A stretch of 64,000 nt of DNA from Ceratodon purpureus (Eukaryota > Streptophyta > Bryopsida > Pseudoditrichales > Ditrichaceae): positions 3,893,271 to 3,957,270 of the forward strand of contig CM026432.1 of the NCBI GenBank assembly GCA_014871385.1, read 5' to 3'. The notes under the pieces were generated by a model. That model saw only the letters and a program-made list of their open reading frames with translations. It did no database searches and was not told the origin of the DNA. Below, piece by piece: positions 47,777 through 60,200 of the stretch. Both the position numbers and the translations under genes were made by a program. Position 1 is the stretch's first letter, and the number at the start of each line of letters is the position of its first letter.

Positions 47777-50058
47777 TTACTCGCAAAGAGTCCAAAACAT
47801 GAAAAAGAGGGGCTCACACTTCTCGCAAAGGACGGCAAAGCACAATCGCATCCCCAACTCACGCAGCCTCGCAAATCGACGTCGAGCAACAGCTTCTGCA
47901 TTCGCCGATCCTCCTCCTCCACCACCACCACCACCACCATCAATGCGCCATTGCGCCAGTTGCACTCGCCCATCCCCCCAAACCTCACTCCTTGGATGGA
48001 TGCCTGACCCCCACAACATCAACAGCCCTTGATCATAATATCTTCCGCATCGCCAGCCTTGTGGTGGACCCTGGGGACCTCGTGATCGCTCGCTCGCTCC
48101 ACTCATGCCCAATTGCATGCCGCACCGCTGGGCACTAACTTACTGATCAGTCGTCGCCTTGCATTGGAACCCCCGCTGTAGTCCCCCATGCCATGCTCCC
48201 AGTCCACCTCTTGGCTATGGAGCTTGCGTTTCGGATGTCCTGGTATGTGCTCCATCGCCACCTCATGTTCCCCGTCACTGGTTTAATTTTGAGCTTGTAT
48301 GTACTGACATGGGTTTTGAAGGAGTTACTGTAGTGAGCTTGTATTTGGGTGTGGTTTGATCAGCTCTGTGATTAGTAGCTTGGTTGGTAGTTTTTTGGAC
48401 TGAATTCTTTTGGGTTGGGGAGTTTGTGGCCTGATTTTGAATGGGTTGTTGTTGAATGTGATGGTTATCTGTTTTTTCAGGGTTTAGTGAGGTTACGGTT
48501 TGTGTGATGAGGATTGTGTCTGGTTTGTTTGAAGTTTAGAGCAGTTTGGGTCAGATCGGGTGTGCATTTTGGAAGAAGAATGAGAATCTGTTTTTGTGGA
48601 ATTTCCTATTTTGATTTGGGTTTCTGAAGTTCGAATTGATCAAAAGTTTTTTGTTTGTTTGTTCGTAGGAGTTGTATGGCGTTGTTCATATGGTCGTTTA
48701 GGTCTGGGCGGATTGCAGCGTGTGTTATTACAGAGAAGAAAAATAATTCTGTGGATGCATATGATCCTTTCGTGTTTTTAGCTTTGATCGTTAAACTGAT
48801 TAGTCTGTTGGGTCTGTAATAGTGAGCGAGCATATTTCGGTTCTCATGCTTGCTGTGTTTCATGTGCATCGATGTGTGCCGATCATATTGTTATGGTTAA
48901 TTTTTCAGCTCATGTTTGCCTCAAAAGACCTGGGAATTTGAAATCCTGTCAGCTGGGATTGCAAGTATACTTGAACCGACACATTTTCTGAACCTTTTTC
49001 GTCAGAGAGATGAACGCGAAACAAATACGAGATAAATGTCCACTTGTCACTCATTTGAAGGGACAAGGATTTAGTCGTACAACCTAATGGGAGATCGATC
49101 GGTTAAGAATTATGTACCAAAATACAGGGATATCCGTCTACTTAGGCTTCCTTTAGACGTTTAATCTCTGAAGAAGTATGCCATGCATATGGCACTCCTC
49201 CAGTGAATTATGATATCTTATTTCTTTAAACCGTGGCCCTTACTCCGTGATGTAGGAAAGTCACTCCAGTAGTAGGTCGTCCCTGGTTCACTGGGAGAGC
49301 TCAAAGCACTAGGTGACTTTGGGACTGCATGCGGAAGGAGAGCAGAGTTAGGGTTTGGGAGAAGAGTAGCAGGAGCTCACTACGTAAACTACGTCGAGAG
49401 CTCATCACATAAATCATGTTGACATAATGCATCGAAGTGCTAGTGATTGTATTACGATGTGAAATATGGGACATGTGAACTTACTTTGCAAAGAATTTGT
49501 GGCTACTGAATCAATAGTGCTTATATTGCGAGGTACCTTATAAATTAGGTCAACTTCAGAATTGTGAGTGGGAATTGTGTATGTCAGGCAAGATTAGGAC
49601 CAAGAGTTTTGGCTTAAAAAAGTTTGATAAGTAGTTTCTGTTGAGTTTGGACGTGCTCTTCAGAGAAAAGTTGAAAATTGTTCTAGTGTGCCAGCCGATT
49701 TTCTGGAGGTTTACAATCTGACGGATTCGCGCTTTCAAGAGGTCTGTGCAATTTTTAAAATAGGGGAAAAACACATGAGAGTGTAGACCTCTGTGAACTT
49801 TTGAGCTGTGTCTTTGCTGTGTTCTCATTAAACCTTTCTACTACAATAGAGAGGTGTAACTCCGAATTTTTAAATATATTTTCCAATTTCTAATTTTTTA
49901 TCATGTCGAGGTTTGAGAATAACTGAGAAGCTGTCTCACTTATTACCAGCAGAACTACTTCAATTATTGATGCAATCCTGATTTGTATATGCAGAGAAGT
50001 TTGCTGTAGAGTTCAGTTGCAGAGTTTAGGACAGGTTGAGCTTGATCAGTGGATAAGC
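47777..50058 (+). promoter_or_regulatory. PWD gene promoter, 5' UTR and probable leader intron
   Basis: A (CCA)n run lies at 47917-47939. A likely leader exon ends at TCCTG^GTATGTG (48242), and an acceptor TTTGTATATGCAG ends at 49994, 64 bases before the PWD ATG. This would make a ~1.75 kb leader intron. It carries T/G-rich sequence typical of introns on the plus strand and no supported gene. The transcription start is not located; the splice pair is inferred. Confidence 0.4.
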
Positions 50059-53000
50059 ATGGCAGGGAGCAGTATGATGCAGTGTGGACAAGTGGGGCAG
50101 TTGGGACTGCGAAGGAGTAGCTTTGAAGGGTTGAGGAAGGTGGGCGTCACGCAAACTGCGACGTTGAAGGGCAGAATGGTTGGGGGAGGACGTAGCAGAG
50201 CGAAGGGGTTGGCTGTGCGATGTGAGAACGGGGTGAAGGTGCGTGTGCGTCTGGATCATCAGGTTCAGTTTGGTGAAATGCACGCCATTTTGGGGTCTGC
50301 CAAGAGCATTGGTGAATGGCAGGATAAGGTTCTCATGAAGTGGACGGAAGCAGGGTGGGTGGTAGACCTGGAAGGAAAGCCCGGGGAGAAAGTTGAGTAC
50401 AAGCACGTCATCGTCACCCATGATGGAGGCGTTATCTGGGAAGAGGGTCCAAACCGCTCAATGTTATTGCCAAGTGAGCTCACTGAGGTTGAGCTTGTCA
50501 CTCACTGGGGTCGCACGGACGAAGAGCTGCAGTTTCAAGGAGGGAAGAAAGTGGCGGAGAGTTCACAAAATGGCTCCCAAAATCGGCAATCGGGGAAGAA
50601 GGAAGAACAGGCTCAGGCTGCTGAGTCTCCGGGTGTGGGAAAGGTTGAAGAGGCAGTGAATGAAATGTCAACCTCATTTGTGAAGTCATGGCAGGGAGCA
50701 GCCGTAAAGGACAGGAAAGAGAGGACAGGGAAGTGGGATACCAGAGGTTTGGATGGGCCAGCACTGCAGATCGTAGAAGGTGACAAAAAGGCAAGCAACT
50801 GGTGGCGGAAGTTGGACGCGGTGCGTGAGCTTCTGTCCAGTGAGGTTGCCAAGAAGGAAAGGCTGAAGACTCTTGTCAATGCTGCAGTGTATTTGAAATG
50901 GATCAACACTGGGCAGATCATCTGCTACGAGGATGGCCAGCATTACAGGCCTAACAAACACGCCGAAATCTCGAGAAGAATCTTTGTGGACCTGGAACGG
51001 ATCTCTGGTGAGAGAGGCATTGGCCTTAAAGAGCGTCTAGTGATTCAGAAAATTCATCCCTGCTTGCCTGCCTTCAAGGCAGAGTTTACAGCCTCTGTTC
51101 CTTTGACACGTATCCGTGATATCGCTCACCGCAACGATATCCCCCATGATTTAAAGCAAGAGATCAAGCACACGATTCAAAACAAGTTGCACAGGAGTGC
51201 AGGGCCAGAAGATTTAGTGGCCACTGAAAATATGCTCGCACGTGTGACAAAAAATCCAGGACAATATAATGAAGCATTTGTGAAGGAGTTCAGAACATTC
51301 TACGCGGAGCTGAAAGATTTTTTCAACGCTGGTAGCTTAACCGAGCAGCTGGAAGGACTACGCTCTTCCATCGATGAAGGAGGTCTACCCATCCTGGATA
51401 ATTTTCTGTCATGTAAAGCGAAGCTGGATAACCTAAACTCCAGCGAAACAGGGGACGTTACCGAGACAGTTCTTGGTTCATTACATGCACTGACTTCCTT
51501 GAGAGAGAAGCTCCTACAAGGACTAGAGAGTGGACTTCGGAACGATGCTTCTGATGCAGCCATCGCCATGCGTCAAAAATGGCGTCTTTCAGAGCTGGGA
51601 TTGGAAGACTATTCATTTGTGTTGTTGAGCAGGTTGATCAATGCCTTTGAAAGCGAGGGAGGCTCTTCTGGACTTGCAGAGGAAGTGAAGAGCGGCAAAG
51701 CGGGCAAATGGACACCAGCATTGACCAGCCTTGCCATGGCTGTTCAGCAACTGGGCTTGTCTGGATTACAGAAGGAAGAGTGCGCTGCAATCAAGAATGA
51801 ACTGCTTGCTTGGTCAGCTGCAGGAATCCCTGCGAACGATACGAAGTCATGGGCATTGAGATTGAAGGCAACGGTGGACCGTGTACGTCGACTTGCTGAG
51901 AGCTACACCGACACAGTGTTGCAACTTTACCCCGATTACGTGGAGAAGCTGGGCAAAGCTCTCGGAATCCCTGAGAACACGGTGAGGACTTACACTGAAG
52001 CTGACATCCGAGCTAGCGTTGTGTTCCAAATTGCCAAGCTGTGTTCTCTCCTCCTGAAAGCCATTCGCTCGACTGCCGGAGGAGATGGCTTCGATGTCAT
52101 CATGCCTGGAAGAGCCACTGGCGTCCTCGTTGAAGTGGACAGAATAGTCCCAGGTTCTCTGCCATCTTCAGCCACAGGCCCCATCATATTGCTGGTGAAA
52201 CAGGCGGATGGTGATGAAGAGGTCAAGGCTGCTGGCTCTAATGTGGCAGGGGTCATCCTCCAACATGAGCTTCCACATTTGTCTCACTTGGGCGTGCGAG
52301 CTCGCCAGGAGAAGGTCGTCTTCGTTACCTGCGACGACGAAGAGAGGTCAGCCAATCTGCGCACGTTGGTGAACAGGCCCATCAAGCTCGTGGCGTCGCC
52401 TGAGTCTGTCTACGTTGGACTGCATGATACTCCACCTCCTCAGAAGCAACCGAAGCAGGGAATAATCTCAAGCGCCAAGTCGGAACAGAAAGCTAAACTA
52501 GGGAATGCAAAGGGAAGACTTGGTTCGTCCAAGGGTTTTGCGCCGCCAAGTAAGACCAGTGCAGCGTCGAAGCAGAGTGCGGTTGTCCGAAGTCCACCTG
52601 GGACGGTGCTGGACCTTTCCAAAGCCACCACAGAAAACTCTGGCTCCAAAGCAGCTGCTTGCGGTGCGCTCGCTGTTCTGACCGAGCAGGCAAAGAAGGC
52701 TCGCAATACTCAGGGAGTTCCGGCGGCCTTTTTGGTACCCAGAGGTAAAGTCATCCCCTTTGGAGCTATGGAGGACACCCTCGAGAAGAGCGGCGCGTTG
52801 CAGAAATTCAAGACACTATTGGAAAAGGTGGAATCTGCTGCACTAGAGGGCGGAGAGCTCGACAAAGTCTGCAATGAACTGCAATCACTTGTTGCATCCC
52901 AAAGACCTGCCAAGCTAATTCTGGATAGGCTTGCCTCCGGAGGCTTCCCCACGAACGCCAGGCTCATTGTTAGGTCAAGTGCAAACGTTGAGGATTTGGC

Positions 53001-53607
53001 TGGCATGTCTGGAGCTGGGTTGTACGAATCCATCCCTAATGTGAAGCTCTCCGAGCCTGAGAATTTCGGCAAGGCGGTGGCAAAAGTGTGGGCGTCGCTG
53101 TACACCAGGAGGGCTGTCTTGAGCCGAAGAGTTGCAGGGGTGCCACAGAAGGAAGCTTCCATGGCTGTACTGGTTCAGGAGCTTCTGTCTCCGGAGCTGA
53201 GCTTTGTTTTGCACACAGTGAGTCCTATCGACCAAGACAAGACGGTGGTGCAGGCTGAGATTGCAGTGGGACTTGGCGAGACTTTGGCATCTGGAACGAG
53301 AGGCACCCCGTGGCGCCTGGCGGCCAACAAGTTTGATGGGACTGTGAAGACTCTGGCGTTTGCTAACCTAAGTGAGCAGATGATGGTCAAGGATGGAGTT
53401 GGTGAGGCTGATGGGAGCGTTGTTAAGCAAGTCGTGGATTACAGCAACCAAGCTGTGTCTACAGACGCCGAATACCGACAACGGATCGGGCAGTGTCTTG
53501 CTACTGTTGGATTCTTCCTAGAGAAGCACTTCGGTACTCCTCAGGACGTTGAAGGTTGCATCATCGGCAAGGATGTGTACATTGTGCAAGCCAGGCCACA
53601 ACCCTGA
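50059..53607 (+). CDS. PWD: Phosphoglucan, water dikinase (PWD/GWD3), intronless CDS
   Basis: This plastid enzyme phosphorylates already phosphorylated starch at glucose C3 using ATP and water, enabling starch breakdown. The 1,182-residue product compares with ~1,196 in Arabidopsis. I start at the ATG at 50059; the open frame upstream has only TTG. Residues 1-~55 are Ser/Gly/Arg-rich without acidic residues, like a plastid transit peptide. Residues ~60-151 form a CBM20 starch-binding domain (VRVRLDHQVQFGEMHAILGS). A long conserved middle follows (AEFTASVPLTRIRDIAHRND). The phosphohistidine is H743 in LPHLSHLGVRARQEKV. A C-terminal PPDK-type ATP-binding domain spans ~880-1182 (ARLIVRSSANVEDLAGMS). 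It ends DVYIVQARPQP. All key residues are present. The Arabidopsis gene is split by many introns; here the coding region has none. Confidence 0.95.
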   Translation: MAGSSMMQCGQVGQLGLRRSSFEGLRKVGVTQTATLKGRMVGGGRSRAKGLAVRCENGVKVRVRLDHQVQFGEMHAILGSAKSIGEWQDKVLMKWTEAGWVVDLEGKPGEKVEYKHVIVTHDGGVIWEEGPNRSMLLPSELTEVELVTHWGRTDEELQFQGGKKVAESSQNGSQNRQSGKKEEQAQAAESPGVGKVEEAVNEMSTSFVKSWQGAAVKDRKERTGKWDTRGLDGPALQIVEGDKKASNWWRKLDAVRELLSSEVAKKERLKTLVNAAVYLKWINTGQIICYEDGQHYRPNKHAEISRRIFVDLERISGERGIGLKERLVIQKIHPCLPAFKAEFTASVPLTRIRDIAHRNDIPHDLKQEIKHTIQNKLHRSAGPEDLVATENMLARVTKNPGQYNEAFVKEFRTFYAELKDFFNAGSLTEQLEGLRSSIDEGGLPILDNFLSCKAKLDNLNSSETGDVTETVLGSLHALTSLREKLLQGLESGLRNDASDAAIAMRQKWRLSELGLEDYSFVLLSRLINAFESEGGSSGLAEEVKSGKAGKWTPALTSLAMAVQQLGLSGLQKEECAAIKNELLAWSAAGIPANDTKSWALRLKATVDRVRRLAESYTDTVLQLYPDYVEKLGKALGIPENTVRTYTEADIRASVVFQIAKLCSLLLKAIRSTAGGDGFDVIMPGRATGVLVEVDRIVPGSLPSSATGPIILLVKQADGDEEVKAAGSNVAGVILQHELPHLSHLGVRARQEKVVFVTCDDEERSANLRTLVNRPIKLVASPESVYVGLHDTPPPQKQPKQGIISSAKSEQKAKLGNAKGRLGSSKGFAPPSKTSAASKQSAVVRSPPGTVLDLSKATTENSGSKAAACGALAVLTEQAKKARNTQGVPAAFLVPRGKVIPFGAMEDTLEKSGALQKFKTLLEKVESAALEGGELDKVCNELQSLVASQRPAKLILDRLASGGFPTNARLIVRSSANVEDLAGMSGAGLYESIPNVKLSEPENFGKAVAKVWASLYTRRAVLSRRVAGVPQKEASMAVLVQELLSPELSFVLHTVSPIDQDKTVVQAEIAVGLGETLASGTRGTPWRLAANKFDGTVKTLAFANLSEQMMVKDGVGEADGSVVKQVVDYSNQAVSTDAEYRQRIGQCLATVGFFLEKHFGTPQDVEGCIIGKDVYIVQARPQP

Positions 53608-54231
53608 ACATTTCAGATGCATTATGGATTTTATTTTAAATGAGAACCTGTAATGTAATGGTTTAATGACATCCGGCTGTCGTGATGTAATGTGCTGCTG
53701 TTAGGATTAATGCCTGTGTTTCATGGACAGAAGGGTTCGAGAGACTGGTTAGCTGGCTGTTATAGGTCAGAGATCAGTACGTCATAAACAGTATTGTTAG
53801 TTGCATATAATTAATTGAGGGTTCGACAGGCACTTGCATTTGATTGAAATTGGAACTTTTCCGCTGTAATGCTCGTATTCTTCAACATAGACTACGGCTT
53901 GTAGACTTTTCAATACTGTATTTTCCCTTGAGACAGTAAAACAAAGATTATCACTGCTATCGCCGACTTTTATTTGGGCTTTTGTACGTACTGTAACTTC
54001 ATGGTAACTTCATGGGAACCGAAGTTGAAGTTAGAAACTTGTGATCTACTATGCATGTTGTCAGTTGGGACTTTACTTGTTTAGTCCAATCTGTGATTCT
54101 GTATGGAGATGTGAGAATGATGAATATTACTCGTCGCTGGAGGAGATTTCAGCTGCCGTGACGAGGAAAAATAATTCAAGAGCTTTGTAATCTATGTCGA
54201 TTGCATGAGAGGAAGTATCAAGTATTCTGGT
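53608..54231. other. Convergent intergenic region between PWD and the coiled-coil gene
   Basis: The 3' ends of the two genes face each other over 624 bp. The first part is AT-rich with likely polyadenylation signals for PWD. No other gene is seen. Confidence 0.5.
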
Positions 54232-57200
54232 TCATCTGTGTTGGGCTTGTTGCATGGCCATTGCAGCTTCAATGATGGTATTCAGCTCAAGACGGATTTT
54301 CTCCACTTCCATATTCTTGGAATTCAATGCTTCTCGCCATTTGCGCTCTGCGTATTCTTGTTCTATGCTACTTGTCTGCTTAGTCTCCTGAAGTAGCTTC
54401 TGCCATTCCGTCTCTCTCTGCTGCTGACGAGCCTCCATCTCTGCCACCTGCTTTTTCAGGCTCATAATCTGCAAACAGAACTTTGTCACTCCTCGGAGAA
54501 AGCCCTTCATTGCCAGCAATCTTTTTGAAACTGCCCATTGCTACTGATAACTTGACCGTATTCAGTAAGTACTGCAATTTGATCCACTTTCTCACGTACA
54601 CACTCTTCTGAGAGAAACTTCATCATTCATCGAGTTCTCTGCGGTGCCTTGGCATATCAGAGCATTGGAGTTTTACTCGCATGCCAGCCTCCTTCTCCAG
54701 ACTCAACAAGCGGGTAGAATTCATTATGACAAGTTGTCTTTTTGCTTACAAGTTCTTCACGCACATGATCAAATTCAACACCATCCAACCATTTAAGCAT
54801 AGAATTGAAGAATTGAATATATGGTGCCTGTCAGTAGCACCTGTTGCATACGCGGAGATAGGTGGCACATACTATTTGCTTCTTCCACCTCCTCAGACAT
54901 AACCTTCAACCTGCAGTACCCTTCCTAATTCAGATTTCTTTTCCAGATTTCCCAGTAGTTTTAGCTGCAAGAAATCGACATCCTAAAGAAAATATTCAAG
55001 AGAAAAACCTCATCCTGCCAAAACTGAGATGAGTCTGCTCTCTTGTCTAGAACATCAACCAGAAATGTTTCAAATCCTTCTAAGTTAGTGCCTCGAGACA
55101 CTGTACCTTGCCTCCATTGTGCGGTTTGCTATCTCCGACGAACTACGTGCAGAGATCCAGTTCAGCCCTTCCAAACCGCTCCTGTGATCAACCCATCCTG
55201 GAAATATTGATGCGATTTCTATCTCAGTTTCACGATATACACGACATTCCAGAACTAGTTGAAAGCAACAGGAAGGGGAACGAAGTTGTTTGGTGATACC
55301 AATAGAAGCAAGCATGGTAGGGTAAGCAGGGGTAACTCAGATTATTCTATCACATAGAAATTCTATGCAGAAGGAAAAAAAAAAGGGCGAAACGTTTAGT
55401 GCAGAGGTGTTGGAGGATTATGCAACCTGATATGATCGAGCAGTACCTGCCAAGGGTGTCTGGCATTCGGAGCTGCGATGATGTTTCATTTGGGACTGGC
55501 GTATCTGCTGGAGTTGTTGGGCTTGCTGATGCTGCAGGGTAAGCAATACCGCTTTCTCTACAGACTCATTGCACGCCTTCTGTAACACCTCCCGGGTCAG
55601 CTCTGATTTCTCGAGCTCCCTACGAAGTACTACCACTTCGTCTGTTGCATAGATATCATTGGTAATCATATTGGTGCCAGTTTTCAAACGTGTCCCTTTG
55701 TTTCGTAAATTCATTGATTCCTGTTCAGACGTACTACTGGAGTGTCTCTCTTGTGCTCCAGGTTTGGTCTGTACCTCGCCTTGAACCATACTCGGTACAG
55801 GACTTGGTCCAACAGACGTAGTGCAGGTTGGACCTACATTCAACAACAATGCAGTTGCGTCAGTTAGATCACTTAGAAGTGGGTCACTTCGCGGGCTTAG
55901 AACAACGTTATTATCACAAGCTCTGATATGAACCGCATTGCAGCCAAACCTGCTCTATTGGATTCCACTTCCTGAAGCTGTGTCTGTAGACTCTTTATTG
56001 TTCGGTCTTTCTGACTGATAACGTCCTCTTGAAGTGCAATACGCTCCTTTGCCTCTCTCAGTGCCTTTCCCTGTGCCTGTAAGAGGCCTTTGTGAATACC
56101 TTTGTCAAGCCATAAACTTCTGGCAAATGTGTGAATTCCTATAATCTACACAAGAGCCTTGTAATGTAATGATGAAGTGACAATCCTGATTTCACACTAG
56201 TAATCTCGCTTAAATGTGCAAAGCAGAGTGAAATACAGGCAGGCCACTCCAAGATCGAGTGAGAAATTTACAGGTTGAATTAGACGAGTGGTTGCAACTC
56301 TTGAAGGGGGAGCCATGCTGCTAGTCAACGTCTTGTTACGATTGAGAACATCTTCAAGCTTGGGTTTGCTAGCCTCTTCAAGCTTCTCAGATAGCTCTTT
56401 TACCTTCCTCGAATAATGTATGCGCAGATTTGCCAGCTGCTTAGAACAAATACACGCATTTGCAATGAATGTTAGGATAAATTTTGATACATTTCTTCTA
56501 TGAGATCCATTTGTGTTTCCAGAAAAACTCGATGTAAAAAAGTAACATGCAAGAGTGTCTTCCCGATGACTATCTTCAACGTCTTGTTCTGGTGAGTGAT
56601 GGATGCCGATGGGTGTGTCTGTAATGTTCATATAAATGGTAACTTACGATCGCATTATTGTTAGCAACCACTATACACCAAGGACTTGCTAAGATGATTT
56701 GTGAAATATAACGTGACAAGTTGGTCTTAATTGAAACACGAAAGAGTTTAGAAGAATTCTGCAAGTAGGTTTACGAATGTATTACCTGTTTCTCAAGGTC
56801 CTTCACCCGGTTCACAGCAGACAGTTCGCTTTCTGATATTGAGTGGTCGCTCTGAGCCCGTGTTTGAATTTGCTGCTTCAAGTTTCGAATGCGTGTTACA
56901 GACTCATGTTTTATTTTTTCATTCTCGACTTTCAGATGGTGGATGATCCTGTTTGTTTCCTCCTCTTTTTGATGGGCTTGACGCTGGACTGCCACCAACT
57001 CCGCTTGCATCCGACGAAATGTCTCGTTTTCTTCCATCCCTGACTTCGTCACCTGTGAGTAATTTTACGTCATTTTTGGTTCGTCCAAGCTAACATGTTT
57101 CCATAAGAATCCTATCACTTGATCTAAACACAATGAATCAATAACGACAAAACACCGAGTTTTGTACATTGTTATACTTAAGTTGTCAAGCTCCCTACTT

Positions 57201-60200
57201 AGTTTTTGTCCCGAAATTTCTAAGAAAACGTTTAAATTGACCGGTTAAAAGCTGTCATGCATTCATGGCTACACACCTGAAGACCTGTTTCCTTTTTGGC
57301 TGCACGAAGGGACTGCTCCAATTTCTTTACCTACTCAATTCCACGAGTAAGACGCCCTTGTTAGGAAGCGAAGTGACAGGATGTTCCCGTTTCTGAGGAT
57401 TACAGATCAATCTTATTGTGTAAGGCTGCCAGTTATGATGATAGTGTACACTAACTTGGGCTTGAAGCGTTTCTATCTGCTGTTGGGCCTCTTTTTTGTC
57501 TAGGTTCTCTGATACAGAGTTCTTTCCCTGTCCTTCTCCACCTTCTAGCATCGTTGTAAGCGCCCGAATTTTGGAGGCCTGTATCATTCAGGCACATCGA
57601 ATGGACGTGTCATGGAATATATTAGATGCCCGAAAATACTTGCACATTTAAAGATTTATCACCAATCTAGAGTTGCTTTCATCAAAACTGAACACGCGGG
57701 ACATCAAGGCACAGCCAGTCAATCTGGAAGTCTAGGTGTGATGAATAAGCAGTACATTTGATTCAACAAAATTATAGAATTATAAAGAGTCTGACGTGTA
57801 CCTGATCAGAAACGGTTTCCTGGAGTGAAGCTATGAGCTCTTCCTGCTGTATCATGGCTTGCTTTCTGCCCTCCATCTGAGCATGGCTCTGCCTCTCCGC
57901 TTCGAGCGTCTCATGTAATGTCTTCAATTTCAACTCCAGATCTTTCATCCGGCTCGATTCTTCTCTATTCACTCGCTTCTCCAGTTCCGAGTACGAGTCT
58001 CTCATCTAGTCAAGAACAGTTTCAGCAATAAGAAGGGTCCTTACGTCGGGTTGATTGATATCCATCAACTTTACAAGCTCTTATATTAGGATTATGCAAT
58101 TTTTTTATTTTATTAGAATGAGAAACTTATTGTAATCGATTTGAGACTGACCTTGTCAAGGTCGATCCTGAGAGCAGTTTCGCGGGATAAGGCATTCTGG
58201 AGCTTCTCATGTAAGGAATCCGAATCTGTACCATAACGCTGTATATGTCTGTTCGCCAGTTGAGAAGCAAGATATGCTTTCTCCTCGGCCATTTCCTGAA
58301 GCCTTTGCTTCGTTTCTAGCTGAACTTCTTTGAGTTTAGCAACAGCTTTCTCATTCTCAACCTTGTAAACAAACGTGACTATAATTTGAGATTTTTTCAT
58401 TGACACCAACAGGGGTTTTTAAATGTATAGATCGCAATGATTAGATTCAGGTTTTTGATAAACGTGCTGAAGTTCAGTTTTAATGGGTAATCTCAATGCA
58501 ATGCAAAACCACCTGATAACCTCGAATGAGAGCTTCTTGTTCCAAAATCTCTTGACGCAATCTTTTGGCATCTTCTTCCGTTAGCTGCACCTTCATCCCC
58601 GACATGGCTCGCAGTCTGTTACAGGGATGCTGAACCTCCAACTCCTACACAAATTCTCCTTCAGTATGAGACCTTCTATGAACTCATTTTTCATGAAAGA
58701 TGTGGAATTTGAGCAGGTGATAAGGATAGATCACCACGTAGCTAGTTTTAACATGAATTACTTATGTAATATTATGGTTTACGCTGCCTCTTCTCGGAAG
58801 TAGCGTCTATTACTCTTGAGAATTTTCGTCAGGCAGTTGACAGCTGGGCTGCCGCTGCGGAGATCCCACAAGATGAGAGCACAATCTGCTTAGGGAGACC
58901 ACTTCCAGGTCCTGCCAGGAATGTGCATTCATAGTTGAGATTCTAAGTACTGCATTTGGAGGCTTACCCGTCCCTTCAACTTCGAGCAATTCAAATATTT
59001 TTATCAAAACTAAATACATTTGAAACAGGAATAAGATGGGAGACATAGAAAGTTTTGACACACGATAACCAGAGTTATTCCAACTGTACCTGAAGACGCT
59101 TTAGCAAAGTTTGTTTCTCTTTCTGGAGCTCTTGACTTGAATCCCAGAATCCTCGCCTTTGCTGCGCTAGCATTTCAGTTCCATTATAATGCTGTTCTGT
59201 TGAACGATGTTTACTCGCTTCTTGACGCCTCTCATCGGCAATATATTGCTTGAACTCCACCTGCATCGAGTTCGAAGGTTTTGTGATATTATACAATTTC
59301 AGCATACCACTTGCAAACCAAACTGATATAGCCAGCGCTAATTAAATAAGCGAAAGTGTCTATTGCAGAATCAGAAGGTTGACAAATGGAACTACTCATT
59401 GCCAATCTGTCCTCTCTGGACGTTTCTAACCTTTAAAATTGAAAGAACACTGACTAATATTAAGTAAAATTACCTCGTTTTGTTGCTCCAAGAGAGTGTG
59501 CGATGCAGGTTGGCCAGCTAGTGGCACATCCGGAAGAACTTGATCACCCTCGCAGGAATCAAATGGGACAACTGCAGTCACCTGCCAAGGCCACATGAAG
59601 TTTTGATCTAGAGAAATGCACAATCAGGTCAGATATGAAACTGTTGGACCGAGACCTAAACTGACATGAAGAAATAGTCTACATTCGCATCAACATAAGT
59701 GCACCACAGAGAAACTTCTCAAGGAGAACTTAAGAATACAAATTGTGCATATGATCCTGCAGAAGTTTACTTTGTTGATACGGAATTTTTGTTTGATGAA
59801 TCCATTCCTTGAGTCTTCTGCTGCATTCCCATGCTTTGCTTGTCTCCCTGCTGCACGATGATGACTGACACCATCACTTGATTCTTTTGCTCCTCTACCA
59901 TGCAGCTTCACTTGTCTCTCCTCTATCCGACCGCCACCGCTGCCATCAACACTGGGTAATTCGACGAGCGGAAGTAATGAGGCACCCGATTCAAAGGATT
60001 TCTCTGAATCGATTTCCGTGCCAGGAAATAGAGCTAGAGCACTTAGACCTTGCCCTGCAACACGCCCTTGGAAATGCCCTCCCATTTCACCGCTAAGTTC
60101 ATACAACTGTGCTTTGCTTAGCACAGAGGGAGGAAAGCAGTCGCATCGGAACTCTGAAACATCCTTTCCTTCCTCAGGTGCCATTGTCTGTGGCAAGTCT

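Noticed and set aside
50017-50058. N-terminal extension of PWD
   Set aside because: The frame is open but starts with TTG; the first ATG is at 50059 and gives a good transit-peptide-like N-terminus.
51300-53390. Several 60-150 codon antisense frames across PWD
   Set aside because: They are overlapping shadows of a strongly supported conserved coding region.
58810-59061. Possible extra exon of the coiled-coil gene
   Set aside because: No donor keeps phase, the composition is not coiled-coil, and the exons on either side join directly in phase.
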